The notes below the pieces were generated by a model. That model made no database searches, was not told the DNA's origin, and worked only from the letters and a program-made list of their open reading frames with translations. This document shows, in pieces, positions 36,585 through 48,659 of a stretch of DNA of 64,000 nt. Within the stretch, counting starts at the first letter, position 1, and each line of letters opens with the position of its first letter. The position numbers and the translations under genes are program-made. The DNA comes from Thauera sp. 28 (GTDB taxonomy: Bacteria > Pseudomonadota > Gammaproteobacteria > Burkholderiales > Rhodocyclaceae). The DNA is taken from NCBI RefSeq assembly GCF_000310145.2, contig NZ_AMXA01000008.1:84966-148965 (forward strand). Reading direction: 5' to 3'.

Positions 36585-39500
36585 CTACGCGAGCAGCCTG
36601 TTTATCTGTCCGAGCATCACGTCCAGGCGCCTGCGCACCGCGCCAAGCCCCTCGACGACGGCCGCTGCATCGGCCGCCCGGTAGTGTGCCGCAAGCGTCT
36701 CGATGGTCTCATGGAGCAAGTCGTGCGCCTGCGCCAGCTCGCGCAGCACGACCTCTTCATGACGCTGCTCGGCAAGCGCGAGCTCGATCCAGCGCCCGAG
36801 ACTGCAGCCATGAACCACAAGCCGGTTGTCGATCTGCGTGCCATCGGCAATCTTGGCGGCAAGCGCGCGTACCAAGGCGCGGTGCTCGACCTGCGCATAC
36901 ACCAAGGCAAGCTCCTCGCGTGACAGCGCTGACTGTCGTCGCCAGCTCGCCGGCGGCGCCCATATGGCAACCCACTGCGGCAGGGACTCACCCTCCATCG
37001 GCCGTGCAATGACATAGCCCTGCCCGACCTCGCACCCGAGCTGGAGCAGCACCCTGCCATGGGCCTCCGACTCCACGCCCTCGGCCACCACCTCCCGGCG
37101 GAAGGCGTGTGCAAGCCCCATAACCGCTTCGAGAATTGCAAGATCCTCAGGGTCGTCGAGCATCTCGCGCACGAACAGCTGGTCGATCTTGAGACGTGCG
37201 GCGGGCAGGCGCTTGAGGTAGGCCAGCCCCGAATAGCCGGTCCCGAAGTCATCAAGCGCGAAACTGACGCCGATGCGCGCACAAGCCTCCACGATCTGCG
37301 TCACCCGCGTCATGCTCTCGAGCGCGCTGCTCTCGAGCACCTCGAGTTCGAGACTGCCCGGTGCCAAGCCCGGATGACCGGTCAAGGCCTCCTGAAGGCG
37401 CATCATGAAATCCGGGGCCTGAAGGTGGCGCGCCGAGATATTGACGCTCACCGGCACCGTCAGCCCCAAGCTCTTCCAGCGCTCGAGCTGCTCGAGCGCT
37501 GCCGAGATCACCCAATCACCCAATGCCACGGCCACCGGCTGGTCCTCGACCATAGGCAGGAAGGCCGCCGGCTCGATCAGGCCCAGCTCGGGATGCTGCC
37601 AGCGGATGAGCGCCTCGACGCCAGTGAGCGCCCCGCTGCGCATATTGACCTTGGGCTGGTAGAACAGGACGAACTCGTCATTGGCAAGCGCTTCGTGGAT
37701 CCGCGCCACGCCCTCGTGCCGCCCGCGCACATCGCGGTCCTGGTCGGTGTCGAAGAAATGATAGCGATTCTTGCCCGCAAGCTTGGCCTGGTACATGGCC
37801 AGATCGGCCTGGCGCAGCAGTTGGTCGGGCTCCAGCGCCTCCTCCTGAGGGTAGAGCGTCAGCCCGATGCTGGCCGAAACCTGGAGCTCCGCGCCACCCA
37901 CCTGCACCACCTGGGCGACCGCCTGAAGCAGGCGCTGGACGAGGTGCTTGCAGGCAGGCAAGTCCGGCAGATCCACCAGCACCGCGACGAACTCGTCGCC
38001 ACCGAGCCGCGACACGCTGTCAGCGTCGCGCAAGGTGCCCTTCATGCGCGCGGCCACCGTCGTCAACAACTGGTCGCCGACGTGGTGCCCATGGCCGTCG
38101 TTGACCTCCTTGAAGCCGTCCAGATCGATGTAGGCCACCGCCAGCAACTGGCCCCGTCGCCGCGCCTGCGCCATGCTGCGACTCAGGCGGTCATGGAGCA
38201 GCACGCGATTGGGCAGGCCGGTCAGCGCATCATAGTGGGCAACGTACTTCAGTTGCGCCTCGTGTTCTTTCTGGATGGTGATGTCGTTGAGCGTCCCGGA
38301 GATCCCCTGCACCTCCCGCCCGGCACCGAATACCGGGCGGGCATGGAGCTCGACCCAACGAAACCCTCCGCCGACCCGCAGGTAACGCAGTGCCTGCGTG
38401 CACGAGGCTTCCTCGCGCCGCAAGAGCAACTCGAACACCTCCTGATGGAGATGGCGGTCATCCGGGTGCACATAATCGACGAACGGCCTGCCGATGCTCG
38501 CCTCGACCGCGAAACCGGTCAGCTCATGCCAGGCCCTGTTCAGGAACGCGCAGCGCCCATCTGCATCCACCTGAAAGATGACCTCGCGCACGCTCTCGAC
38601 CACGGAGCGGTAACGCGCCTCGCTCTCGCGCAGGCTCTCGTCAACCCGCTTGCGCTCGATCACACCGGCCAGGGCATTGCCGACCAGGCTCATCAAGGTC
38701 TTTTCCTCGCCCGACCATTGCCGGCGGCAGCGTACCGAATCGAGGCCTACGAAACCCAGCAGCCGGCCGTTAACCACCATTGGCGCCGCCAGCGTTGACT
38801 GGATGCCCTGCGACTGGAGCAGCTCACGATCCTGACGCGCACACTCCGGCAACAGGGAAACATCGGGGAAATCCACGATCTCGAGACGCTTGATGATCTG
38901 GCAGAACAGCGAGCCCTCGAAGCCCACGCCCTGCAGGTTGTGCGCTTGTGGCGAGACGCCCGGCGCACACCATTCGTGCGTGTTGCTGACGCTGCGACCG
39001 TCCTCGGTGATATCGAACACGAATGCGCGGTCGGCATCCGCATAGCGTCCGATCTGCGCCAGGGCACGCAGAACAAGGCCATCGACCTCGTCCGCCCGCG
39101 CGGGCATCAATTCCGATGAGATACGCGCCACCATCCGGCCGAAGGCGATACGACGCGTCAGTGCAGCCTCGCCACGCTCGCGGATCAGCTCCGCACTGAC
39201 CGGACCGTCGAAGATCTCAAGCAGCTCGCGCACACCCTGCTGGTCATCCAGCGGCCGTCTCGACATTCCGACCATCAAACCCAGTGCCTGCCCCTCCTTG
39301 TCGGCGAGCGGCACACCGCAATAGGCCTCATAAGCACCGTCCCGCAAGCCGGGATCATCGGGAAAACGCGCCGCAACACCGCTGCCGATGACCACGCTCC
39401 CGCCCTGAAGCGCCAGCTCCGACGGTGTTCCAGCCAGCACGTAGCTGAACGGCTGAACTGCCGCGCCGTCCTTCCAGCCGGCACGCACATTGATACGGCC

Positions 39501-40682
39501 GCCCTCTTCCAGGCATTGCCCAACGAACACCAGATCAAGATGCAGGGCCTCGCCCACATGGCGACATACGGCCTCGTAGAACGCATCTCCCGAGAGCATG
39601 GTGTAGCGTGCGGCCAGCGCATCCAGGGCCAGACCAGCACGCTTGCGGTCGGTGACATCCAGGCAATAGCCGATGTAGCCGAGAAAGCGCCCACTGCTGT
39701 CGTAGCGCGGACTGCCTTCGTCCGATACCCAGCGATAGCCGCCATCTACATGACGCAAGCGATACTCCAGCCTAAACGGCTCCTGCGCCGCGAACGCACG
39801 TTCGTAATCCGACAGGCATTGCGCCCGGTCGTCGGGATGAACACCCTCGGCCCAGCCCTCGCCCAACTCCTGCTCGAGACTGCGGCCGGTGAATCGCAAC
39901 CAGGGCTCGTTGAAATAGCTGCAGCGCCCGTCGGCACCCGACGTCCAGATCAGGGCCGAACCGCTGTTGGCAAGGTTGCGGAAGTGTGTCTCGCTCTCGA
40001 GCAAGGCCTGTTCGGCCGCATTGCGCTCCTGCTCGAGCCGCAAGGCCACGATCATGCTGGTGCACGTCGCCAGCATCGGTGCAAGATCGTCCACGAGCAC
40101 CCGATCGTAGCCCCCGGGGGCATTGGCCAGGCCAACAATGCCGACCAGCTGCGCGCCCTGGATGAGCGGCAGGCCAAGAAAACCCCTGAGCGGCGGATGG
40201 CCTTGCGGAAGACCGCAACTGCGCGTATCCGTGGCGGGAGCATTCGAGATCACCGGCGCCGCCGTGCGCAGGACAGCGCCGTAAAGGCTGTTCAGCTCGC
40301 GAAACTCGAAACCACCGGCGCGCGCACGTTCATACAGTGTTCGGGTGTGGGCATCCCAAGCCACATCGGTAAGCCCATGCATGCGCACGAAGGGCTCGCC
40401 CAACTCGTCGTGCAGGACCTCACCGATGAACCCGTATTCGCTGTCGCTAAGCCCGATCAACTCGTGAAGTATGCGCTCGAAGACCTCGTGCGCAGCACCA
40501 TCGACGAGAAAATCGCGTTGCACGGCGACGAGGGCGGACAGCATTCTCGCCTGCCGGCGGGCACGGCGACCAATCTGTTCGGCATACGAAGACATCTCGC
40601 TCGTGCCTGCGGCGGGCAAGATCAACGCAGGCCCCGCATCTACGGACGCACTCTGGGCTGAAGGAAGGGGGCGCCGGGGCAT
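36585..40682 (-). CDS. PAS/GAF-GGDEF-EAL protein with C-terminal CZB zinc-binding domain
   Basis: A soluble protein of about 1365 aa (start at 40682 uncertain; 40595 is an alternative). Order: GAF-like (~40-205), PAS (~220-345), two further GAF-like regions (~350-510 and ~530-700), PAS (~705-830), GGDEF (motif 894-898 with I-site RDAD five residues before), EAL (1023-1025, with DDFGTGYSG and AEGVE), then ~110 extra residues. That tail has the chemoreceptor zinc-binding pattern: His1267, Cys1293 in CSLGRW, His1320 and His1324 (AHDLLHE). CZB is known on chemoreceptors and, N-terminally, on the cyclase DgcZ. Here zinc or HOCl could set c-di-GMP output (inference). Confidence 0.9.
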   Translation of the reverse strand: MPRRPLPSAQSASVDAGPALILPAAGTSEMSSYAEQIGRRARRQARMLSALVAVQRDFLVDGAAHEVFERILHELIGLSDSEYGFIGEVLHDELGEPFVRMHGLTDVAWDAHTRTLYERARAGGFEFRELNSLYGAVLRTAAPVISNAPATDTRSCGLPQGHPPLRGFLGLPLIQGAQLVGIVGLANAPGGYDRVLVDDLAPMLATCTSMIVALRLEQERNAAEQALLESETHFRNLANSGSALIWTSGADGRCSYFNEPWLRFTGRSLEQELGEGWAEGVHPDDRAQCLSDYERAFAAQEPFRLEYRLRHVDGGYRWVSDEGSPRYDSSGRFLGYIGYCLDVTDRKRAGLALDALAARYTMLSGDAFYEAVCRHVGEALHLDLVFVGQCLEEGGRINVRAGWKDGAAVQPFSYVLAGTPSELALQGGSVVIGSGVAARFPDDPGLRDGAYEAYCGVPLADKEGQALGLMVGMSRRPLDDQQGVRELLEIFDGPVSAELIRERGEAALTRRIAFGRMVARISSELMPARADEVDGLVLRALAQIGRYADADRAFVFDITEDGRSVSNTHEWCAPGVSPQAHNLQGVGFEGSLFCQIIKRLEIVDFPDVSLLPECARQDRELLQSQGIQSTLAAPMVVNGRLLGFVGLDSVRCRRQWSGEEKTLMSLVGNALAGVIERKRVDESLRESEARYRSVVESVREVIFQVDADGRCAFLNRAWHELTGFAVEASIGRPFVDYVHPDDRHLHQEVFELLLRREEASCTQALRYLRVGGGFRWVELHARPVFGAGREVQGISGTLNDITIQKEHEAQLKYVAHYDALTGLPNRVLLHDRLSRSMAQARRRGQLLAVAYIDLDGFKEVNDGHGHHVGDQLLTTVAARMKGTLRDADSVSRLGGDEFVAVLVDLPDLPACKHLVQRLLQAVAQVVQVGGAELQVSASIGLTLYPQEEALEPDQLLRQADLAMYQAKLAGKNRYHFFDTDQDRDVRGRHEGVARIHEALANDEFVLFYQPKVNMRSGALTGVEALIRWQHPELGLIEPAAFLPMVEDQPVAVALGDWVISAALEQLERWKSLGLTVPVSVNISARHLQAPDFMMRLQEALTGHPGLAPGSLELEVLESSALESMTRVTQIVEACARIGVSFALDDFGTGYSGLAYLKRLPAARLKIDQLFVREMLDDPEDLAILEAVMGLAHAFRREVVAEGVESEAHGRVLLQLGCEVGQGYVIARPMEGESLPQWVAIWAPPASWRRQSALSREELALVYAQVEHRALVRALAAKIADGTQIDNRLVVHGCSLGRWIELALAEQRHEEVVLRELAQAHDLLHETIETLAAHYRAADAAAVVEGLGAVRRRLDVMLGQINRLLA

Positions 40683-40767
40683 AGGTATGACGAACTCGAT
40701 GGCAGACGCATTAGCGCATGATAACGCCGCCAGGGGAACCCAAGAAGCCGCAGCGCGGCCCGAATGC

Positions 40768-40803
40768 AAAAAGGGGCGGCAGTCCAGATGACCGCCACCC
40801 CTT
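40768..40803 (-). terminator. Intrinsic terminator for ppsA
   Basis: On the minus strand AAGGGGTGGCGGT (40803-40791) pairs, with G-U wobbles, with ACTGCCGCCCCTT (40783-40771). A 7-nt loop separates the arms and a T-run follows. It lies 22 bp beyond the ppsA stop. Confidence 0.85.
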
Positions 40804-40824
40804 ACTGGCACTGCCCGCGCGGGC

Positions 40825-43191
<2,367 letters not shown>

Positions 43192-43336
43192 GTGTGGCTT
43201 CCGCAAATGTTGGAGAAAAAGCAAAATATCGAAGTCAGCAGTTTACGATTTTTTGTGCTGTGCCGCACGACAGGGTTTGCCCCAATGCCAGGCCCCCCTG
43301 CTCGCCCCCACCGTCCTGGCACCCAAGGCTCCGATC

Positions 43337-44170
43337 ATGACCGACACCCCGCGCCGCACCGTCTTCTTCGTCTCCGACGGCACCGGCATCACCGCAGAAA
43401 CGCTTGGCCATAGCCTCCTGGCCCAGTTTCCCGAGGCAAAATTCCGCCAGGTGCGCGCGCCCTTCGTCGACGACATCGACAAGGCGATCGAATGTGCGGC
43501 GCAGATCCGAGACGCTGCACTCGAGGATGGGGTGCGCCCGATCGTGTTCAGCACGCTCGTCAATCAGGCGACGGTTGATGCACTGCACAAAGCCGACGCC
43601 CTCTTCCTTGACCTGTTCGAACGCTTCATCGGCCCGCTCGAGACCGAACTCGGGCAGCGCTCCACCCACGCGGTAGGGCGTTTCCATGGCATTGCCGACA
43701 GCACCAACTACAAGCACCGCATCGAAGCCATCAACTTCGCCATGGCCCACGACGACGGCATTTCGAGCGACGGCGAACTCGCCGAGGCCGACGTGATCCT
43801 GGTCGGGGTATCACGCTCGGGCAAGACGCCCACCAGCCTTTACCTGGCCATGCAGTTCGGCGTCAAGGCGGCCAACTACCCCCTCATTCCCGAGGACTTC
43901 GAACGCAACAAGCTCCCCGGCGAACTGCACAAGTATCGAACCAAGCTGTTCGGCCTCACCATCGCCCCCGAGCGACTGTCGCAGATCCGCCAGGAGCGCC
44001 GCCCCAACAGCCGCTACGCCTCACTGGAAAACTGCCGCTACGAGATCGACGCCGCACAGAAGCTCATGCGGCGGGAGAACATCCGCTGGCTCGAATCCAC
44101 GACGAAGTCCATCGAGGAGATCTCCGCCACCATCCTGCAGACCGTGCGCGTCGACCGGCCCGGCTTCTGA
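43337..44170 (+). CDS. ppsR: PEP synthase regulatory kinase/pyrophosphorylase
   Basis: A 277-aa DUF299 protein that switches PpsA off and on by ADP-dependent phosphorylation and Pi-dependent dephosphorylation of a Thr beside the catalytic His. The start at 43337 ([28 protein letters not shown]) fits the family. The P-loop is GVSRSGKT (157-164), followed by PTSLYLAMQ and NYPLIPEDF. Its position divergent from ppsA supports the assignment as PpsR rather than the PPDK regulator. Confidence 0.97.
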   Translation: MTDTPRRTVFFVSDGTGITAETLGHSLLAQFPEAKFRQVRAPFVDDIDKAIECAAQIRDAALEDGVRPIVFSTLVNQATVDALHKADALFLDLFERFIGPLETELGQRSTHAVGRFHGIADSTNYKHRIEAINFAMAHDDGISSDGELAEADVILVGVSRSGKTPTSLYLAMQFGVKAANYPLIPEDFERNKLPGELHKYRTKLFGLTIAPERLSQIRQERRPNSRYASLENCRYEIDAAQKLMRRENIRWLESTTKSIEEISATILQTVRVDRPGF

Positions 44171-44220
44171 ACCAACGACAACAGCATTCACCCATAGCCT
44201 GCCTGGGCGGCGCAATGGGC

Positions 44221-44226
44221 TAGAAT
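44221..44226 (+). promoter_or_regulatory. -10 element upstream of the DUF2863 gene
   Basis: TAGAAT in GGGCTAGAATGCGGGC lies 65 bp before the ATG at 44292. It has the same core and GC discriminator as the fumarase and DUF3579 promoters, but lacks TG and a clear -35. Confidence 0.35.
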
Positions 44227-44291
44227 GCGGGCTTTCCGGCGCGGCGTGCATGCGCTGCAGCCATAGCCAGAACAGCAACGGAACCCCAACA

Positions 44292-45461
44292 ATGAAAAGA
44301 ACGCGCCTCAAGCGCCGTGGCGGCCTCGGTCGCACCGCAGAACAACTCGTCTGGCTCGCCAGCGGGCTGGCCGAATCCGGCAGCCGCATCGAGGACCGCT
44401 ACTGGGAAGCACAACTCGCGCACCTCATCGACGAACTGCTCGCCAGCAACGACGAAGACAGTCTGAACACCGCGCTCGACCACCTCTACAGCGCCGACTC
44501 GCGCGCTTACGATGAACTCGCCGATCATCTCGAGTCGCGTGCCGAGTGCGCAGGCGGCGCCTTCGACAGTCACGACGTCGTCTTGCTCGCAGCCCCCATC
44601 CTCGCCTGGTCGCGCTTCCGCATCCCCGCCACGAGCCTGCCGGCCGCCATGGTCGCCAACCTGCGCGTGCACCTGCAGGCCCACGTCCTGTCGAAGGACG
44701 CCCGCCTCTCGGTAGCCGATTTCCTCTTCAGCCCCGACCAACTGCCTCAGGGCTACTGCAACACGGCAGAGTTCGCCAAGGTGATCGGCGGTGCCGCCAT
44801 CGACAACAGCGACCTCCATATCGACACCGAAGGCATGCCGGAGACAGCCCAGTTCCTGTCGGATACGCGCTACCTGCTCGCAGCCGTCGCGGTGCCACGT
44901 GGCGGCCCGGTGTTCCGCTGGCAGGAGGCTGACGGCAACCGCGACACCGCGCGCGATCAGTGGCGCACCCAGGGCGGAGCCTGTCTCGGCCCGCTCTTGC
45001 CGGGCTGCGCAATGGACCCTGTGCTCCCCGAAACCTACTTCGCAGCCAGCAGAGCGGCCGACAAGGACAGCCGCCCGTACTCGGTGCGCGCATCCGTCGC
45101 CTTCCTCGCCACTACGCTGGAGATCCCCGCCGCAAACCTGCGCGCAGTCGTCGCCCCGTTCTGGGAGCGCAATCTGGAGGAATACCGCATCGGCTTCGCG
45201 CTGCGCGAGCGCGAAGGCGTCGTCCACGGCGTGGTCTGGCCGCTGCTGGGCGCCGAGGACGAAACCACCGACTGTCCGGCACAGATCGAGGCCGTGCTGC
45301 GCGAATCGGGCGTCAGCGATATCGTCCTGCTCGACCACCAGTTCCCGCTGGAGTACTGCGATGACTGCGGCGCGCCGTACTATCCGTCCGCTGACGGCGA
45401 GACGGTTCATGCGGAGATGCCCGAGGAACAATCAGGGCAGGCACCGCGTCATCTGCACTGA
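44292..45461 (+). CDS. DUF2863 family protein
   Basis: A 389-aa soluble protein of the betaproteobacterial DUF2863 family, function unknown. The conserved N-terminus is visible (RRGGLGRTAEQLVWLASGLAESGSRIEDRYWE); it is acidic with many helices. Near the C-terminus a single CxxC (YCDDCGAPYYPSADGE) could bind metal as half of a site or through dimers. The ATG at 44292 is chosen because the MKRTRLKRR basic start is typical. It is 24 bp upstream of msrB and probably cotranscribed with it, which hints at an oxidative-stress link (inference). Confidence 0.85.
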   Translation: MKRTRLKRRGGLGRTAEQLVWLASGLAESGSRIEDRYWEAQLAHLIDELLASNDEDSLNTALDHLYSADSRAYDELADHLESRAECAGGAFDSHDVVLLAAPILAWSRFRIPATSLPAAMVANLRVHLQAHVLSKDARLSVADFLFSPDQLPQGYCNTAEFAKVIGGAAIDNSDLHIDTEGMPETAQFLSDTRYLLAAVAVPRGGPVFRWQEADGNRDTARDQWRTQGGACLGPLLPGCAMDPVLPETYFAASRAADKDSRPYSVRASVAFLATTLEIPAANLRAVVAPFWERNLEEYRIGFALREREGVVHGVVWPLLGAEDETTDCPAQIEAVLRESGVSDIVLLDHQFPLEYCDDCGAPYYPSADGETVHAEMPEEQSGQAPRHLH

Positions 45462-45485
45462 GCCCCTCACATTGCGGAGAACGGA

Positions 45486-45887
45486 ATGAGCGACGACCCC
45501 ACCCGGAACGAGGCCGAATGGCGTGCCCGGCTGACCGACATGCAGTATCACGTCACCCGTGAAAAGGGCACCGAACGCGCCTTCACCGGCGAGTACTGGA
45601 ACGTGTGGGACAAGGGCGCGTACAACTGCGTATGCTGCGGCGCCCCGCTCTTCCGTTCCGAGCACAAGTTCGACGCCGGCTGCGGCTGGCCCAGCTTCTG
45701 GACAGTAGCCGAGCCCGAGAATGTCGCCACTGCCATCGACCGCAGCCACTACATGGTTCGCACCGAGGTCCTCTGCCACCAATGCGGCGCCCACCTCGGC
45801 CACGTCTTCGAAGACGGCCCCCAGCCCACCGGCCTGCGCTACTGCATCAACTCGGCGTCGATCAAGCTGGAGAAGAGCGGGGAGTGA
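45486..45887 (+). CDS. msrB: Peptide-methionine (R)-S-oxide reductase
   Basis: A 133-aa MsrB that reduces methionine-R-sulfoxide in proteins. The structural zinc site is Cys48, Cys51, Cys97 and Cys100 (NCVCCG, CHQC). The catalytic Cys120 lies in RYCINSASI, and GCGWPSFW and HLGHVFEDG are present. No resolving Cys of the usual kind is seen besides the zinc cysteines. GGAGA precedes the ATG. No signal peptide, so it is cytoplasmic. Confidence 0.98.
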   Translation: MSDDPTRNEAEWRARLTDMQYHVTREKGTERAFTGEYWNVWDKGAYNCVCCGAPLFRSEHKFDAGCGWPSFWTVAEPENVATAIDRSHYMVRTEVLCHQCGAHLGHVFEDGPQPTGLRYCINSASIKLEKSGE

Positions 45888-45907
45888 CCGACGAAGGCTG
45901 CACGAAC

Positions 45908-47281
45908 TCACACGTGGCCCGCTGTATCGTCAAGCCGGTTGGCGTTATCACGGAACACCTTGCGCAAGGGTTCCGAGATCCGGCGATCGCTCGCAGCCGC
46001 GTTCCAGAACACAAGCGCCTGCCTGCAGGCCTCCAGCCAGATGGCGCGCTCGCCGGGGAGCGGCAAGGGCGGTTGCCACACCTTCGCAGGCAACTCGCCG
46101 CCGGGCAGCGGGGCATAGTCCATCGGCACCATGTCGTAGGCCGGCGCCGGCGTGAGCTGACCACCCACAACGCGAAACGCACAATTGCCCAGATGCATGT
46201 CGCCGTTGGCGATCAGGCGCCCGAACCACCACAGCCGGCCGATGCTCACCGCATCCTCGGGCGACAGCAAACCCGCAGCAACCAGCGCGTTGGCATGGTC
46301 CCGCCAGTCGCGTGCGCCCAAACCCAGCAGATGCGCACTGACCGCCTGCAGGCTGACGACCGGCAGTCGCCCGAATCGACCCAGCCGATCGAAACGCTCC
46401 GACTCGAGGAAAGTACGGCCCTTGCTGGAAAGGATACGGCTTCGAGCAATCTCGACGCCGCCCAGCCCCTGCGCCACGCTGAGCGCGAGGTGCTCGCAGA
46501 CCAGCAAGTCGGCCCAGCGCTGCCCGCTCTCCCCCGCACCAGAGAACTTCACCAGCACATGCGGCGTTTGCTGCCCCGGCAGTTCTCGCAGCGACAGGAA
46601 CTTCGGGAACTCGCCCGCCGCGCTGCTACCTGCCACGCCCAGCGACACGCTGCGCTCGGCCGATTCGTGATACGCGCCAAGCAGCCTCGATTCGGTGAGC
46701 ACCGGCGTCGGCGCCAGCACCTCAGCCTGCCAGAGCCGCGCCGCCTGCTCACCAAGGATCAGGTGACCGGGCAGGTCAGCGCCGCGGCGACTCAGGATCC
46801 AGGCGATCTCGTCATCGCCCCAGTCGCGCGGGTCGTCGGGCACCTCGAGGTCCAAATGAAGCTGGCGCGCGAACTGCCTCCCAAGGTAGCCCTGCGGCTG
46901 CATGTCGTACAGCGGATAGGGCAACCCAGCCCACCACCCGTCTCGCGCCTCGTCATCGACCGGAAACCCGAGCCTGTCCAGCGCACACCACGCCCCCTCT
47001 GGCTGTAGCAGGCGCAGGACCCCGCCTTCCTGCAGCCGCCCATCTGCATCGACGTGAAAAAGCGGAAGCGGTGCTGAGGATCCACGCAAGGCGCGGCAGG
47101 CAGCATATCGGGTTCGCCCTGCCGCACCGCCACGGCACACGTCCGCGCCAAGTTCTCCCAGCAGACGCAACACCGTCCGTGGCGACACCTCGGCCTGCCG
47201 CGCCAAGTCCGTGGCCCGCACGGGCCCACGTCGCAAGGCGGCCAGCAGGCGCTGCCTGATGTCAGGGTTCTTGGTACGCAT
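45908..47281 (-). CDS. HipA-family kinase with N-terminal winged helix (YjjJ-like)
   Basis: A 457-aa protein. Residues ~5-65 form a helix-turn-helix (RATDLARQAEVSPRTVLRLLGELG); the rest is a HipA-like kinase fold. It has VKFSGAGES (P-loop-like), FDRLGR, the catalytic loop NGDMHLGN (Asp361, Asn366) and the metal-binding YDM (Asp383). E. coli YjjJ has the same build and length; it acts as a HipA-type toxin without a separate HipB. No antitoxin gene is adjacent here, so the fused HTH may do that job. The start at 47281 is chosen because MRTKNPDIRQRLL opens the HTH. The upstream region is AT-rich and contains repeated TAATGTC sites. Confidence 0.88.
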   Translation of the reverse strand: MRTKNPDIRQRLLAALRRGPVRATDLARQAEVSPRTVLRLLGELGADVCRGGAAGRTRYAACRALRGSSAPLPLFHVDADGRLQEGGVLRLLQPEGAWCALDRLGFPVDDEARDGWWAGLPYPLYDMQPQGYLGRQFARQLHLDLEVPDDPRDWGDDEIAWILSRRGADLPGHLILGEQAARLWQAEVLAPTPVLTESRLLGAYHESAERSVSLGVAGSSAAGEFPKFLSLRELPGQQTPHVLVKFSGAGESGQRWADLLVCEHLALSVAQGLGGVEIARSRILSSKGRTFLESERFDRLGRFGRLPVVSLQAVSAHLLGLGARDWRDHANALVAAGLLSPEDAVSIGRLWWFGRLIANGDMHLGNCAFRVVGGQLTPAPAYDMVPMDYAPLPGGELPAKVWQPPLPLPGERAIWLEACRQALVFWNAAASDRRISEPLRKVFRDNANRLDDTAGHV

Positions 47282-47358
47282 AATGTCGAGATAGCATTCG
47301 GACGAAGTGCTTATAAAGCATAGCGCCAAACGAAAAAATGAGCGCTTAATGTCTGGAT
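47257..47358. repeat. Three TRATGTC direct repeats at the YjjJ-like gene start
   Basis: TGATGTCAGGGTT (47257), TAATGTCGAGAT (47281) and TAATGTCTGGAT (47347) share TRATGTCnnGrT in the same orientation. The first lies in the coding start, the second covers the ATG, the third lies upstream. They may be operators for the fused HTH domain (inference). Confidence 0.45.
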
Positions 47359-47386
47359 TTTTGTCTTGATTTGCAGCGCATGGACG

Positions 47387-47421
47387 AAAAAAACCCGCGC
47401 CAGCCACAGGGGCCGCGCGGG
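47387..47421 (-). terminator. Intrinsic terminator for the thiolase gene
   Basis: On the minus strand CCCGCGC (47421-47415) pairs with GCGCGGG (47400-47394), followed by seven T (47393-47387). It lies 23 bp beyond the thiolase stop and insulates it from the HipA-like gene. Confidence 0.9.
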
Positions 47422-47444
47422 TCTTGATCAGGCAAGGTCTGCGC

Positions 47445-48626
47445 TTACACGCGTTCCCACACCGTGGTGATGCCCTGGCCGCCGCCGATACACATGGTGG
47501 CAACGCCGTAACGGCCGTTCACGCGGATCAGCTCATGCAGCAGCTTGGTGATGATCACCGAGCCGGTCGCACCCACCGGATGGCCGAGCGAGATGGCGCC
47601 GCCATTGGGGTTGACCTTGGCGGTGTCGAGCTCGAGGCCACGATTGACTGCGATCGACTGTGCCGCGAAGGCCTCGTTGGATTCGATCACGTCGATCTGG
47701 TCCAGCGTCAGGCCGGCGCGCTGCAGCGCGAGCTTGGTGGCCGGGATCGGGCCTTCGCCCATGATCTCGTTGGGCACGCCCGAGATGGCGTAGGACACCA
47801 GGCGGGCGATCGGCTTCTGGCCCGCGGCGGCAGCCTTGGCAGCATCGGCCATCACCAGGAAGGCAGCGGCGTCGTTGATGCCCGAAGCGTTACCTGCAGT
47901 AACCGAACCGTCCTTCTTGAAGGCCGGCTTCATCTTGCCCAGCGCTTCCATGGTGGTCATGCGCGGATGCTCGTCGGTATCGAACACCACGGTGCCCTTG
48001 CGGGTCTCGAAGGTGATCGGCACGATCTGGCTCTTGAAGCGACCATCGGCGATCGCCGCGGCAGCGCGCACCTGCGACTCGAGCGCAAACGCGTCCTGCT
48101 CCTCGCGCGAGATGCCCCACTTGGTGCACAGGTTCTCGGCGGTGATACCCATGTGGCCAACGCCAAAGGGGTCGGTCAGCACGGCGACCATGGCATCGAT
48201 CGCCTTGGTGTCGCCCATGCGCGCGCCGCTGCGCAGCGCCGGCAGCAGGTAGGCACCGCGCGACATCACCTCGACACCGCCACCGATGGCGTAGTCGGCG
48301 TCACCCAGCATGATGGCCTGGGCCGCGTTGACGATGGCCTGCTGCGCCGAACCGCACAGGCGGTTGACCGCGAAAGCCACCGAGTCGGTCGACATGCCGG
48401 CGTTGACCGTCGCCACACGGGCAACGTACGCATAGCGGGAGTCGGTAGGAATGCAGTTGCCGACAGCCGCGAACTGCACCGCCTTGGGATCGACGCCAGC
48501 GCGCACAAAGGCCTCCTTGGCCACGACGGCGCCCAGCTCGGACGGCTCCATGTCCTTGAGCGAGCCACCGAAGCCACCCACCGCAGAACGAACAGCACTC
48601 AGAACAACGACTTCACGATTTGCCAT
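47445..48626 (-). CDS. Acetyl-CoA acyltransferase / beta-ketothiolase (BktB/PhaA type)
   Basis: A 393-aa degradative/biosynthetic thiolase. The acylated Cys91 lies in NRLCGSAQQA, the GHPVGATG His motif follows, and the second catalytic Cys lies in CIGGGQG near the C-terminus. The start at 48626 has GGGAG 8 nt upstream; an in-frame GTG at 48635 is less likely. It could condense two acetyl-CoA for polyhydroxybutyrate or cleave 3-ketoacyl-CoA; sequence alone cannot tell these apart. No phaB or phaC lies beside it. Confidence 0.94.
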   Translation of the reverse strand: MANREVVVLSAVRSAVGGFGGSLKDMEPSELGAVVAKEAFVRAGVDPKAVQFAAVGNCIPTDSRYAYVARVATVNAGMSTDSVAFAVNRLCGSAQQAIVNAAQAIMLGDADYAIGGGVEVMSRGAYLLPALRSGARMGDTKAIDAMVAVLTDPFGVGHMGITAENLCTKWGISREEQDAFALESQVRAAAAIADGRFKSQIVPITFETRKGTVVFDTDEHPRMTTMEALGKMKPAFKKDGSVTAGNASGINDAAAFLVMADAAKAAAAGQKPIARLVSYAISGVPNEIMGEGPIPATKLALQRAGLTLDQIDVIESNEAFAAQSIAVNRGLELDTAKVNPNGGAISLGHPVGATGSVIITKLLHELIRVNGRYGVATMCIGGGQGITTVWERV

Positions 48627-48659
48627 ATCCGACACTCCCTGTTTTTGAACTCAAACCCA

